From: JAABQG01 sp963726365
Lineage (GTDB): Bacteria; Pseudomonadota; Gammaproteobacteria; Burkholderiales; Burkholderiaceae_C
Assembly (NCBI GenBank): GCA_963726365.1
Contig: CAVSCI010000013.1
Span: forward strand, 62,001-126,000
Direction of reading: 5' to 3'
Length of the DNA stretch: 64,000 nt
The notes beneath the pieces are model-generated. The model ran no database searches. It had not been told where the DNA came from and worked only from the letters and a program-made list of their open reading frames with translations. This document shows positions 42,539-52,043 of this stretch, in pieces. Each line of letters opens with the position of its first letter. Positions within the stretch are counted from its first letter, which is position 1. Made by a program: the position numbers and the translations under genes.

Positions 42539-43665
42539 CAGGCACGCCGATGTTTGACGGCGCGACCCGCGCGCCTGCGGCGGGTCTGGAGGTGCGGGCC
42601 ATGCTGGCGCGGCAGGATTTCAGCCTGGACCTCGATCTCGCGCTGCCCGGGAGCGGCATCACCGCCCTGTTTGGCCCGTCCGGCTCCGGAAAGACCACCT
42701 TGCTGCGGGTGCTCGCCGGCCTCGAACCTTCTGCGCGCGGGCGGGTTTGCGTGCAGGGCGAGGTCTGGCAGGACAGCGCCAGGAGCCTCTTTCAGCCGGT
42801 GCACCGGCGCGCCGTCGGCGTCGTGTTTCAGGAAGCCAGCCTGTTCGAGCACCTGAGCGTGCAGGACAACCTGAAGTTCGGCTTCAGGCGCACGCCGCAG
42901 GCGCAGCGACGGCACGGCTGGGACCATGGGCTGGCCCTGCTGGGCATCGGCCACCTGCTCCAGCGCTGGCCGCACGAGTTGTCGGGCGGCGAACGCCAGC
43001 GCGTGGCCATCGCCCGGGCGCTGGCCACCAGCCCGCGCCTTCTGCTGATGGACGAGCCGCTGGCGGCACTGGACGCCGCGCGCAAGGCCGAGATCCTGCC
43101 TTGGCTGGAGGAGCTGCAGCGGGCGCTGGACATCCCGGTCATCTATGTCAGCCACGCCATCGACGAAGTGGCGCGATTGGCCGACCATCTGGTGCTGCTC
43201 GACGCGGGCCGCGTCACCGCCAGCGGCCCGACGCCGGAGCTGTTGACGCGCCTGAATCTGCCGCTGGCGCAGGGCGACAGCGCGGCGGCCGTGATCAGCG
43301 GCCAGGTGCAGGCGCACGAGCCCGTCTTTCACCTCACGCGGGTTGATTTCGCCGGTGGCAGCCTGCAGTTCGTCAGCCCCGCCCGCCAGCCGACGCGGGC
43401 CGTCGGGCAGGCCGTGCGCCTGCGGGTACAGGCGCGCGATGTGAGCCTGACCCTCACCCGCCAGTCCGACACCAGCATCCTCAACGTGTTGGCGGCCAGC
43501 GTGGCCGAGTTGCGCGAAGACAGCCCCGGGTACGTCATGGTGGCGCTGGATGCGGGGGGCACCCGCCTGCTGGCGCGCATCACGCGGAAGTCGGCCGAAG
43601 CGCTGCAGCTGCTGCCGGGGCGCGGGGTGTTTGCCCAAGTCAAGGGCGTGGCGCTGCTGGACTAG
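42535..43665 (+). CDS. modC: molybdate/tungstate ABC transporter ATP-binding protein (ModC)
   Basis: 376 residues. Walker A FGPSGSGKTTLLRVLAG (about residue 42), Q-loop VFQEASLFEHLS, signature ELSGGERQRVAIARAL, Walker B LLLMDEPLAALD, H-loop VIYVSHAIDE. A C-terminal mop/TOBE domain begins near residue 295 (NVLAASVAELREDSPGYVMV, LLARITRKSAEAL), the oxyanion-sensing region typical of ModC. Start ATG at 42535 overlaps modB by four bases. Confidence 0.95.
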   Translation: MTGTPMFDGATRAPAAGLEVRAMLARQDFSLDLDLALPGSGITALFGPSGSGKTTLLRVLAGLEPSARGRVCVQGEVWQDSARSLFQPVHRRAVGVVFQEASLFEHLSVQDNLKFGFRRTPQAQRRHGWDHGLALLGIGHLLQRWPHELSGGERQRVAIARALATSPRLLLMDEPLAALDAARKAEILPWLEELQRALDIPVIYVSHAIDEVARLADHLVLLDAGRVTASGPTPELLTRLNLPLAQGDSAAAVISGQVQAHEPVFHLTRVDFAGGSLQFVSPARQPTRAVGQAVRLRVQARDVSLTLTRQSDTSILNVLAASVAELREDSPGYVMVALDAGGTRLLARITRKSAEALQLLPGRGVFAQVKGVALLD

Positions 43666-43672
43666 AAACGCC

Positions 43673-44503
43673 TCAAGGCTGTCTGAATCCGAACCGGCCG
43701 AACACGGCTTGCGCAGATGGTGCCAGCAAAGCACGCGAAAACTCGCTCGCTGCCTGCGGCGCACCGGAGCGCACCGTCACTCCATAGGCGGCGCCCACCT
43801 GCAATTCGGCAGGAATCTCCACGATCTTCAGGCGTGGCACTTCCTTTTTCGCAGAAACGGCATTGGTGCAATAGGTCAGAAACACATCGGCCTGGCCCTG
43901 GTCCATGACCCAGGCGTAGGTGCCGCGCCCAGCCGGCGGCTTGGGCGAATCCGCGCCGCCAGTGAGCTTGAGCGCCTTGGCTTCCAGCCGGGCCGTGGCC
44001 CCAGGTTGCAACGCGTCGGCCTTGCCGAAGAGCGCCCAGGCGTAGTCGCCCGCCGGGTCGGCCTTCGGGGTAGAAATGCCCACGCGGACCTCGGGCCGCA
44101 ACATCGTCGCCAGCAACGTGGCCGGCGTGGCAGTGATCGTGTCGCTGGTCAGCGCACACAGGGCGTTGCGCGTGAACACCACGGGCGCCTGCCAGCCCCC
44201 GCGGGCCGCCAGGCGTTGCGGATGATCAATGTCCGCCGAGGCAAATACCTGTGCGGGCTCACCTTTTTCAATGCGCTCACGCAACAGGCCTGAGGCGCCG
44301 AAGGTCAGCGAGATCTTCTGGCCCGTGCGCGCCTCATGCTCGCTGGCAATGGCGGTCAGCACTTCGCGCAGGCTGCCGGCCGCATAGACCTGCACCGCAG
44401 CGCCGGTCGCCTCACCAGCCACCGGCGCCTTGCCCGCGCTGCCGCAGCCCGCAAGGCCGATCACAGTTGCGCTCAGCGCAACCGCTTTGAATGGAGTGGG
44501 CAT
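43673..44503 (-). CDS. second molybdate-type substrate-binding lipoprotein
   Basis: 276 residues with a lipoprotein signal, VIGLAGCGSAG (lipobox LAGC, Cys at residue 20), so it is anchored to the membrane. VQVYAAGSLREVLTAIASEH, SLTFGASGLLRERIEKGEPA and QVFASADIDHPQRLA follow the ModA/WtpA plan, but with a Ser-Gly-Leu-Leu oxyanion loop rather than Gly-Thr-Gly-Lys. No permease of its own; it is convergent with modC and lies 9 bases after tupA, so it may feed the TupBC or ModBC permease. Confidence 0.82.
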   Translation of the reverse strand: MPTPFKAVALSATVIGLAGCGSAGKAPVAGEATGAAVQVYAAGSLREVLTAIASEHEARTGQKISLTFGASGLLRERIEKGEPAQVFASADIDHPQRLAARGGWQAPVVFTRNALCALTSDTITATPATLLATMLRPEVRVGISTPKADPAGDYAWALFGKADALQPGATARLEAKALKLTGGADSPKPPAGRGTYAWVMDQGQADVFLTYCTNAVSAKKEVPRLKIVEIPAELQVGAAYGVTVRSGAPQAASEFSRALLAPSAQAVFGRFGFRQP

Positions 44504-44512
44504 GAGACAGCC

Positions 44513-45340
44513 TCACTTGGTCGCATTGGGGAAAAACAACTGCTCGCCACCGATCTTGTAGCCGGCAATCACGTTCTGGCCCGTCGGCGACACCACCCAG
44601 TCCACGAACTTCTGGGCGTCCGCCGCCTTCACATGGGGGTGCTTGGCCGGGTTGACGACCATCACGCCATACTGGTTGAACAGCTTGTTGTCGCCTTCCA
44701 CGAGCACGGCCAGGTCGGCGCGATTCTTGAAGTTGAGCCAAGTGCCGCGGTCCGCCAGCACATAGGCGCCGGTGGACGCCGCCATGTTGAGTGCCGGCCC
44801 CATGCCGCAGCCACATTCCTTGTAGCCGCTGCCCCTTTTGTCGGCCAGGCCGGCCTGACTCCAGAAACGCAGTTCGGCCGCGTGGGTGCCGCTCTTGTCA
44901 CCGCGCGAAATGAAGGCACCGTTGGCAGCACTGATCTTCTTCAGCGCCGCCACGATGTCGCTGCCTTTCGTCGCCACCGGATCCCCCTTGGGGCCGATCA
45001 GCACGAAGTCGTTGTACATGACCGGGTAGCGCTTGAGACCGAAGCCTTCGGCCACGAACTTCTCCTCCGCAGCCTGGTCGTGCACGAACACCACGTCGGC
45101 GTCGCCGCGCCGTGCCATATCCAGCGCCTGGCCCGTGCCCAGCGCAACCACCTTGACGTCAATGCCGCTGGCCTTCTTGAATTCGGGCATCAGGTAGCTA
45201 AACAGCCCCGACTGCTCGGTCGATGTGGTCGACGACATGACGATGGACTGTGCTTGGACAGCCGATGTTGCTATCAACCCGATAGCTAACATTGACCATT
45301 TGACGCTGGGATGATGGCAAAAACGCTTGAAAATACTCAT
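44513..45340 (-). CDS. tupA: tungstate ABC transporter substrate-binding protein (TupA)
   Basis: 275 residues. Mature N-terminus SIVMSSTTSTEQSGLFSYL carries the TTTS-type loop (here TTSTEQSGL) that marks tungstate-specific TupA. IDVKVVALGTGQALDMARRG, FISRGDKSGTHAAELRFW and YVLADRGTWLNF complete the ligand pocket. The signal peptide (residues 1-30, ending VQAQ) is mostly coded by dispersed repeat copy D. GAGAG ribosome site 6-10 bases upstream. The ATPase gene overlaps the start by four bases. Confidence 0.92.
   Translation of the reverse strand: MSIFKRFCHHPSVKWSMLAIGLIATSAVQAQSIVMSSTTSTEQSGLFSYLMPEFKKASGIDVKVVALGTGQALDMARRGDADVVFVHDQAAEEKFVAEGFGLKRYPVMYNDFVLIGPKGDPVATKGSDIVAALKKISAANGAFISRGDKSGTHAAELRFWSQAGLADKRGSGYKECGCGMGPALNMAASTGAYVLADRGTWLNFKNRADLAVLVEGDNKLFNQYGVMVVNPAKHPHVKAADAQKFVDWVVSPTGQNVIAGYKIGGEQLFFPNATK
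45269..45320 (+). repeat. dispersed repeat, copy D, within tupA signal-peptide codons
   Basis: GCTATC/GATAGC arms around AACCC (45270-45286), then ACATTGACCATT, TGACGCTGGGATGATGG. Codes for about residues 7-24 of TupA on the opposite strand. Confidence 0.75.
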
Positions 45341-46160
45341 GGAAGCTCTCCTTTGACGAACAAATGGGCAGCCGGGTACTGCGTTTGCAGCAAGGGGCCG
45401 TTGAAAAATTGATCCACGGGCAGGTCGGCCAGCACCCGGCCGTGTTCCAGGTAGATCACGCGGGTGGCCAGGCGCTTGACCTGGCCCAGGTTGTGGCTGG
45501 CGAAGACGAGTGAAATGGGCCTGGCCCCGGTGAGGCCGGACATGGCCCCTGTGGTGAATTCCGCCACCAACGTTTCCACCTCGTGCTTGGCGCGCGGGTC
45601 CAGGCTGGCCGTGGGCTCGTCCAGCAGCAGCACCTCGGGACGGCTGGCCCACGCGCGCGCCAGCGCCAGACGCTGCTGCTGCCCGCCGGAAAGGTTCTTC
45701 GCGTTGCGCCCGGCCAGGTCCGTCATGCCGACGCGCGCCAGGGCCTCGGCGGCGCGCGTCGGGCCTCCGTCCAGCCCAGCCCCCCCAGCCAGAGGCCGAG
45801 CGCCATGTTGTTGCGCACCGTGGTGCGCAGCATGTGCGGGCGCTGGAACAGCAGGGCCTGGCGGGCACTCGCATCGCGCACAATGCGCCCGGCTGCGGGC
45901 TCCAGCAGGCCGTTGAGCAGGCGCAACAGGGTGCTCTTGCCGCAGCCATTGGCGCCGACCAGCGCCACCCGTTCGCCCGGCTGGATCTGCAGCGTCACAC
46001 CCCTGAGTGCCTGGACCGGGCCGAGCCGCACGCCGACGTCGCGCAGGTCGAACAGTGGGGGCGTGCCCGTTGAGGGCTGTCGGGCCGCCACCACGGCTGC
46101 CGCGCTGGCGCCTGTCAACACCGTCACAGCCTGGGGACCACCGAATTCGTCGCGCTTCAT
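45337..46160 (-). CDS. tupC: tungstate ABC transporter ATP-binding protein (TupC), one frameshift
   Basis: About 274 residues. An N-terminal extension MKRDEFGGPQAVTVLTG precedes DLRDVGVRLGPVQALRGVTL, Walker A LVGANGCGKSTLLRLLNG, and the Q-loop QALLFQRPHMLRTTVRNNMA. After a frame change near 45765 come signature LSGGQQQRLALARAWA, Walker B VLLLDEPTASLD and FASHNLGQVKR. A missing base in a GC-rich run (CGACGCGCGCCGCCG) explains the shift. Overlaps tupB by four bases at its start and tupA by four at its end. Confidence 0.87.
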
Positions 46161-46894
46161 GCCGCCAGCGCCGGACTCAGTCCGACCGTGCCGCCATCGA
46201 GCCGCTCGCGCCAGCGCCGCAGCCCGGAGATCAGGGCATTCAACAGCAGCACCACCGCCAGCAGGATCAGCCCGAGCGCCAGCGCCAGCGGCAGGTCGCC
46301 CTTGCTGGTTTCCAGCGCGATCGCGGTGGTCATGACGCGCGTGAAACCGTCGATATTTCCGCCGACGATCATCACCGCGCCCACTTCCGAGATGGCCCGG
46401 CCGAAGGAGGCGATCAGCACCGTCAGCAAGGCATAACGCTCGTCCCAGGCCAGCAACAGGCCACGCAGACCCGTGCGTGCGCCCAGCGAGCGCAGTTGCT
46501 CGCCGTGGGCGCGCTCGGCGTCTTCCACGGTCTGGCGGGTGAGCGCGGTGACCACAGGGACCACCAGCACGACCTGCGCCAGCACCATCGCCTTGAAGCT
46601 GAACATCCAGCCCAAGAAGCCCAGCGGGCCCGTGCGTGACAGCAACAGGTACACCAGCAGCCCCACCACCACCGAAGGCAGGGCCAGCAAGGTGTTGAGC
46701 ACGGTCAGCACCGCATCGCGCCCGGCGAAACGTGCCACGGCCAGCCACGCCCCGAGCATCAGCCCGAGTCCACAGGCGATGGCGCAGGCCGTCGCGCTGA
46801 CCGCGAGCGAGCGGCCGACGATGGTCCAGAGCCCTGCGTCGAACGAGGTGATCAGCGACAGCGCGGTGCTGGCGCTTTCAGAAAACGTGGACAT
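46157..46894 (-). CDS. tupB: tungstate ABC transporter permease (TupB)
   Basis: 245-residue permease: TIVGRSLAVSATACAIACGL, LNTLLALPSVVVGLLVYLLL, FSFKAMVLAQVVLVVPVVTA, the coupling loop RAHGEQLRSLGA, RAISEVGAVMIVGGNIDGFT and LALALGLILLAVVLLLNALI. First gene of tupBCA, divergent from the HTH regulator. Confidence 0.93.
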   Translation of the reverse strand: MSTFSESASTALSLITSFDAGLWTIVGRSLAVSATACAIACGLGLMLGAWLAVARFAGRDAVLTVLNTLLALPSVVVGLLVYLLLSRTGPLGFLGWMFSFKAMVLAQVVLVVPVVTALTRQTVEDAERAHGEQLRSLGARTGLRGLLLAWDERYALLTVLIASFGRAISEVGAVMIVGGNIDGFTRVMTTAIALETSKGDLPLALALGLILLAVVLLLNALISGLRRWRERLDGGTVGLSPALAA

Positions 46895-46920
46895 GGCGCA
46901 GGTAAGGGGCGGTCGGCATG

Positions 46921-46959
46921 GATCGGGTATCGTAGGCACCCGATCAATTCCCCGCGATA
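46921..46959. promoter_or_regulatory. candidate operator between tupB and its regulator
   Basis: Perfect 8-base inverted repeat GATCGGGT (46921-46928) / ACCCGATC (46938-46945) with a 9-base spacer in the 74-base divergent intergenic region. TATCG (46928-46932) and CGATA (46955-46959) half-sites overlap or flank it, reminiscent of ModE sites. Confidence 0.45.
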
Positions 46960-46968
46960 TGTTCTTCC

Positions 46969-48088
46969 GTGCATAGGGTCCAGCTCCACTACACACTTTC
47001 TCGCGATGCCAGCGCGGCCCTGGTCCGCCACCCGCTGATCGACCTGCTGCAAGCCGTGGATGCACAGGGCTCCATCTCGGCAGCTGCACGCACACTGGGG
47101 CTGTCCTACCGCCACGTCTGGGGCGAGCTCAAGCGCTGGGAGAACGAGCTGGGCAATGAGTTGATCGTCTGGGAAAAAGGCCAGTCGGCGCGGCTGTCGG
47201 AATTCGGTGCCAAGCTGATGTGGGCCGAGCGCCAGGCGCAGGCCCGCCTGAGCCCGCAGATCGAAGCCCTGCGCGCCGACCTGGAGCGCGCCTTCGCGGT
47301 GGCCTTCGACCCGGCCGCCCATGTGCTTGCGCTTTACGCCAGCCACGACGATGCCCTGCCCGCCCTGCGCGCGCACGCGGCGCAGCAAGCCAACCTGCAC
47401 CTGGACATCCGCTTTACCGGCAGTGTCGATGCGATTGCCGCCCTCAATGAGGGCCGCTGCATCCTGGCGGGCTTTCACACCCTGGCCCAGCCCGCGCCAG
47501 ACTCCATGACCGCGCGCGCCTACCGGCCGCTGCTGCAGCCCGGGCGGCACAAGATCATCGGCTTCGGGCGGCGCACGCAGGGGCTGATGGTGGCACCGGG
47601 CAATCCGCTCGGCCTGCGCTCGCTGGCGGATGTGGCGCGCCTGCGCGCGCGCTTTGTCAACCGGCCCCTGGGCTCGGGCACCAGGGTGCTGCTCGACGAC
47701 CTTCTCGCCGGCGCCGGGCTGGGCGCGCAGGACATCTCGGGCAATGCGCTGACGGAACCCTCGCACGCGGCCGTGGCGCAAGCCATTGCGGCGGGCGCGG
47801 CCGATACCGGCCTGGGCATCGAGCTCGCTGCGCGCTCGCGCGGGCTGGACTTCGTGCCGCTGGCGCAGGAGAACTACCACCTGGTCTGCCTGAAGTCCGC
47901 GCTGGAGCAGCCCGCCATCCAGGCATTGCGCCGGGTGCTGCGCCATCCGGAGTGGCAACAGCAGATGGGTGCGCTGGCTGGCTATGAGGTCGCGCAACTG
48001 CGGCGAGGTGCTGTCGCTGCGCGAAATGCTGCCCTGGTGGCAATTTCAAAGGAAAAAGAGGGAAATACCAGCGTCGGATGGTCATTAG
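46969..48088 (+). CDS. ModE-like HTH regulator with periplasmic-binding-protein-type sensor domain, one frameshift
   Basis: About 373 residues. An N-terminal LysR/ModE-type winged helix (AVDAQGSISAAARTLGLSY, RHVWGELKRWENELGNELI) joins a solute-binding-like domain (VLALYASHDDALPAL, NRPLGSGTRVLLDDLL with the Gly-Ser-Gly-Thr loop, GAADTGLGIELAARSRGLDF), as in one-component molybdate/tungstate sensors. GTG start at 46969. The frame as written runs on to 48123 with an odd tail; removing one C near 47998 restores the usual ending GEVLSLREMLPWWQF and a stop at 48086-48088. Divergent from tupBCA, which it probably represses. Confidence 0.82.
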
Positions 48089-48101
48089 CCGCTATGGATT
48101 C
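48062..48101 (-). repeat. dispersed repeat, copy H
   Basis: On minus: CCATAGCGGCTAATGACC then ATCCGACGCTGGTATTT. Supplies the last codons and TAG of the regulator read in its repaired frame. Confidence 0.65.
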
Positions 48102-48119
48102 AGGATTCCTCCAGGCGAT

Positions 48120-49375
48120 CTAAATCGCGCAGGACCGGAAGCCGAAGAACCCTTCGTCCTCACCCGGCTCGCTGAAACCGCGAAACTTCGGGTGCTTCAT
48201 GCGCCCGCGCGTCGCCCACGACGCGCCGCGCAGTACCCGCGCCTTGCCGAAGTGTGGCACCGAGTAGGCGACCCACGGGTCCGGCGTGAAACCCGGATAG
48301 GGCTGGAAGCGGCTGGCGGTCCATTCATGCACATCGCCCCATCTGAAGCCGCGTCGCGCGGCCGCTGTGCGCGGCGAGTTCCCATTCGACCTCATCGGGC
48401 AGCCGCCGGCCGGCCCAGCGGCACCAGGCGTCGGCCTCCCACCAGCTCACATGCGTGGCCGGATGATGGCCGGCCAGCCGCACCGGCTGGCCAAAACGCA
48501 TCTGCAGCACGGCGCCGGCGCCGCCGAAGCGCGCCACGCCAATCTGCTCGACATGGCGCGGCCCGCGCCGCCCGCCGCTGGCCTCTGCGTCCTGCCGCCA
48601 GACCCAGCCCTCAGGGTGCCAGAGTTCTTGCCGGTCATAGCCGCCGTCATCGACAAATTCGACAAACTGGGACCAGCTCACGGGCTGGGCATCGATCTCG
48701 AACTCGGGCACGGCCACGTCATGGGCCCACTTTTCGTTGTCAAAGACGAACCCGCCGGGCGTCGAGCCCAGTTGCCAGCGCGTGGCTGGCACCCCCAGCG
48801 GTTCGCGCAAGCCCGCAATCAGCGGTGCCTCCAGCGCCAGCGGCACGCCCAGCGTCTGCGCCAGAACCACCATTCGCTCGCCCACCTGGTCTTCGTGGAA
48901 CAGCGCGAGGCGGTAGAAATACAGCGCGTCGTCGCTGTCGGCGGCTTTGTCCAGCAGGTCCAGCGTGGTCTCCAGCGTCTCCAGCAGCCAGCCGCGCGTG
49001 GCGGTGAAGTCCGGCCCGACGGGTCCGCGCCCGGGTGGCCGGCCGCGATGCAAAGGTCCCCACCAGAAATCGGCGTGGGGTTCGATCGAGGCCAGACGCA
49101 CCGGCTGCGGCCGGGCAGCCAGGCCCCGAGGCAATCCGGGTGTTGCGGGCGATCCAGGCTTCGGCAAACCAGCCTGCGTGCCCGGCCAGCCACAAGGGCG
49201 CTGCGCCGCCTTCCGCGGGGGTGCCGGCCCTTTCTGGCGCACGGCTTGCAGCTTCGTGGGCGGCCAGCAGGCGCAGGGTGTGATTGCGCGCGTCGATCAG
49301 CGCCAGCGAGAGCGCGTCGCGCCCGGCCTGGCGCATGGCCGGGCCGTCGATGTCGTGGGTGGATGAGTGTTGCAC
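48120..49375 (-). CDS. EgtB/SenA-like sulphatase-modifying-factor enzyme, several frameshifts
   Basis: About 415 residues in a DinB-like N-terminal helical domain (ALSLALIDARNHTLRLLAAH, WLAGHAGWFAEAWIARN, then DALYFYRLALFHEDQVGERM) and a C-terminal FGE/SUMF domain (FVFDNEKWAHDVAVPEFEI, PVSWSQFVEFVDDGGYDR, HPATHVSWWEADAWCRWAG, GDVHEWTASRFQPYPGF, VLRGASWATRGRMKHPKFR). EgtB makes ergothioneine and SenA selenoneine; the ALSLALIDARNHTL opening fits SenA as I recall it, but no senB or selD lies nearby. Frame changes near 49140 and 48370. Stop at 48120. Confidence 0.72.
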
Positions 49376-49600
49376 AAGCGGCCTGTCTGCAGGCCCTGAT
49401 TATTGGTGCTGAATCCGGTCGGCCAAGCGCGGATCAACAAATACCGCGTTTACCCTAGGTTCGACGAATTTCAACAACTGTCAAAGTTTTTTCATGCATC
49501 AGAACCGGCCTGCCGAACATAGAATCCCACATCCTGCGCCATCCCCGTGCGGGTCATGACGGCCGCCTGACAGCAGCCTTGAACATTTGACGGAGACACC

Positions 49601-50219
49601 ATGCCCTTTCTGTTATCCCTGTCCCGACGCATCGACGGCTTCACCGAGTTCATCGGGCGCTCGGTCGCCTGGCTCGTGCTGGCCGCCGTGCTGATCAGTG
49701 CCGTCAACGCCGTGGTCCGAAAAGTGTTCAACATCGGCTCCAACGCCTTCCTGGAAATTCAGTGGTACCTGTTTGCCGCCGTCTTCCTGCTGGCCGCCGG
49801 CTACACCCTGATGCGCCAGGAGCACGTGAAGATCGACGTGCTGTCGGGCCGCTTCTCCAAGCGCACCCAGATCTGGATCGACATCGTCGGCATCTGCCTG
49901 TTCCTGTTTCCCGTTCATCTTCATGATCATCAAGCTGTCGATGCCGCTGGTGATCAACGCCTACGTCACCAAGGAGGTGTCGTCCAACGCCGGCGGCCTG
50001 ATCCGCTGGCCGGTGTTCGCGCTGCTGCCGCTGGGCCTCTTGCTGCTTGGTGTCCAGGGTGTTTCGGAACTGATCAAGCGCATTGCATTCCTCAAGGGCC
50101 TGATCCCCGATCCGACGAAGAAGCAGGGCGTCAAGACCCCTGAAGAGGAGCTCGCCGAGTTCCTGCTGCAAAAAGAAGTGGCCGCGCGTGAAGCCACCCT
50201 GCTGGGAGCCAAGCCATGA
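49601..50219 (+). CDS. TRAP transporter small permease (DctQ), one frameshift
   Basis: About 205 residues. SVAWLVLAAVLISAVNAVVR, SNAFLEIQWYLFAAVFLLAAGY, RQEHVKIDVLSGR, then across an extra C near 49910 PFIFMIIKLSMPLVINAY, WPVFALLPLGLLLLGVQGVS and a charged tail ending LLGAKP. This longer DctQ with a C-terminal tail belongs to the mannitol/chloroaromatic (TakQ-like) branch. Overlaps the DctM gene by four bases. ACGGAGA ribosome site. Confidence 0.86.
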
Positions 50220-51953
50220 CCGCCTTCCTTGTTGCGAACCTGGCGCCGATCATGTTCGGCGCGCTGATCGTGTTCCTGCTGTTCGGCTACCCGGTGGCGT
50301 TTTCGCTGGCCGCCTGCGGCCTGTTCTTCGGCTTCGTCGGCATCGAGCTGGGCACCATCAATCCGGCCTTCCTGCAGAGCCTGCCGCTGCGCATGTTCGG
50401 CATCATGCAGAACGACACCCTGCTGGCCATCCCGTTCTTCACCTTCATGGGGCTGATCCTGGAACGATCCGGCATGGCCGAGGACTTGCTGGACACCATT
50501 GGCCAGCTGTTCGGCCCGATCCGCGGCGGCCTGGCCTACGCGGTGATTCTGGTCGGCGCCATGCTGGCGGCGACCACCGGCGTGGTGGCGGCCTCGGTGA
50601 TTTCCATGGGCCTGATCTCGCTGCCCATCATGCTGCGTTACGGCTACGACCGGCGCGTCGCCACGCGGCGTGATTGCCGCCTCGGGCACGCTGGCGCAGA
50701 TCATTCCGCCCTCGCTGGTGCTGATCATCCTGGCCGACCAGCTGGGCAAGAGCGTGGGTGACCTGTACGCGGGCGCTTTCATCCCGGGCTTCGTGCTGAC
50801 CGGCCTGTACGTGGGCTATATCCTGCTCGTGAGCCTGATCAAGCCTGACTTCGTGCCGGCGCTGCCCGCCGAGGCCCGCACCATCCGCGAAGCCAATGGC
50901 ACCTCCGGCCTGCGTTCGCTGGGCATGCTGACCGTGCTGTCGGTCATCGCGGCCGTCGCCTTCGCCAAGACCCGCCCCGAAGGCACGCCGCTGGACGAAA
51001 AGATCGTGGTGTCGATGTGCGTCGGCGTGGGCGTGGCCTTCCTGGCCTGCGGTCATCAACAAGGTGACCAAGCTCGGGCTGCTGTCGCGCATGGCCGAGC
51101 GCGTGACCTTCGTCTGATCCCGCCGCTGGCGCTGATCTTCCTGGTGCTGGGCACGATCTTCCTGGGCATCGCCACGCCGACCGAAGGCGGCGCCATGGGC
51201 GCCGTGGGCGCACTGGTCATGGCCATCGCGCGTCGGCGCCTGGATTTCAAGCTGATGCGCCAGGCCATGGACTCCACCATGAAGCTGTCGTGCTTCGTGC
51301 TGTTCATCCTGGTGGGCTCCACCGTGTTCAGCCTGGCCTTCCAGGGCGTGGACGGCCCCATGTGGGTCGAGCATCTGCTGACCGGCCTGCCCGGCGGGCA
51401 GCTGGGCTTCCTGATCGTGGTCAACATCCTGGTCTTCCTGCTGGCGTTCTTCCTGGACTTCTTCGAGCTGGCCTTCATCATCATCCCGCTGATCGGCCCG
51501 GTGGCCGAGAAGATGGGCATCGACCTGGTGTGGTTCGGCGTGCTGCTGGCGGTGAACATGCAGACCTCGTTCATGCACCCGCCCTTCGGTTTTGCGCTGT
51601 TCTACCTGCGCAGCGTGGCGCCGCACGAGGACTACACCGACAAGGTCACCCACAAGCCGATCAAGAAGGTCACGATCGAGCAGATCTACTGGGGCGCCGT
51701 GCCCTTCGTGCTGATCCAGATCATCATGGTCGGCCTGATCATTGCCTTCCCCGGCATCGTGTCCAGCAATGCCGCGCAAGGGCGCGACTGTCGACGCCGA
51801 CAAGGTGCTGCTGCAGATGCAGAAGGACGCCCAAAGCGGAGCCCGGAACCGGCAGCAGCAGCCGGAGCCGCCGGCACAGCCGAAGAAGGCAAGGAAGACC
51901 CGATGAAGGGGCTCATGGAGTCCCTCAAGGCCGACAGGCGAAAGAAACCCTGA
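50216..51953 (+). CDS. TRAP transporter large permease (DctM), several frameshifts
   Basis: About 578 residues, the long DctM type of the mannitol/chloroaromatic family. MTAFLVANLAPIMFGALIVF, MQNDTLLAIPFFTFMGLILE, AATTGVVAASVISMGLISLP, SGTLAQIIPPSLVLIILADQ, a long insert (LLVSLIKPDFVPALP), IFLGIATPTEGGAMGAVGAL, LLAVNMQTSFMHPPFGFALF and a hydrophilic C-terminus DPMKGLMESLKAD. Frame changes near 50660, 51052, 51113 and a compensating pair near 51775-51870. Followed by a strong bidirectional terminator. Confidence 0.86.
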
Positions 51954-51976
51954 CGCCCAACAGCCCGGCAGACCGC

Positions 51977-52021
51977 CGGGCAACAAAAAACCCCGCCATG
52001 GCGGGGTTTTTTGTTGCCCGG
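51977..52021. terminator. long bidirectional terminator
   Basis: CCGGGCAAC / GTTGCCCGG outer arms, A6/T6, then CCCCGCC/GGCGGGG around AT: more than 20 nearly continuous base pairs, in the gap between two convergent TRAP genes. Confidence 0.9.
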
Positions 52022-52043
52022 TGCAAGACCGGTCAGCCGTTCA

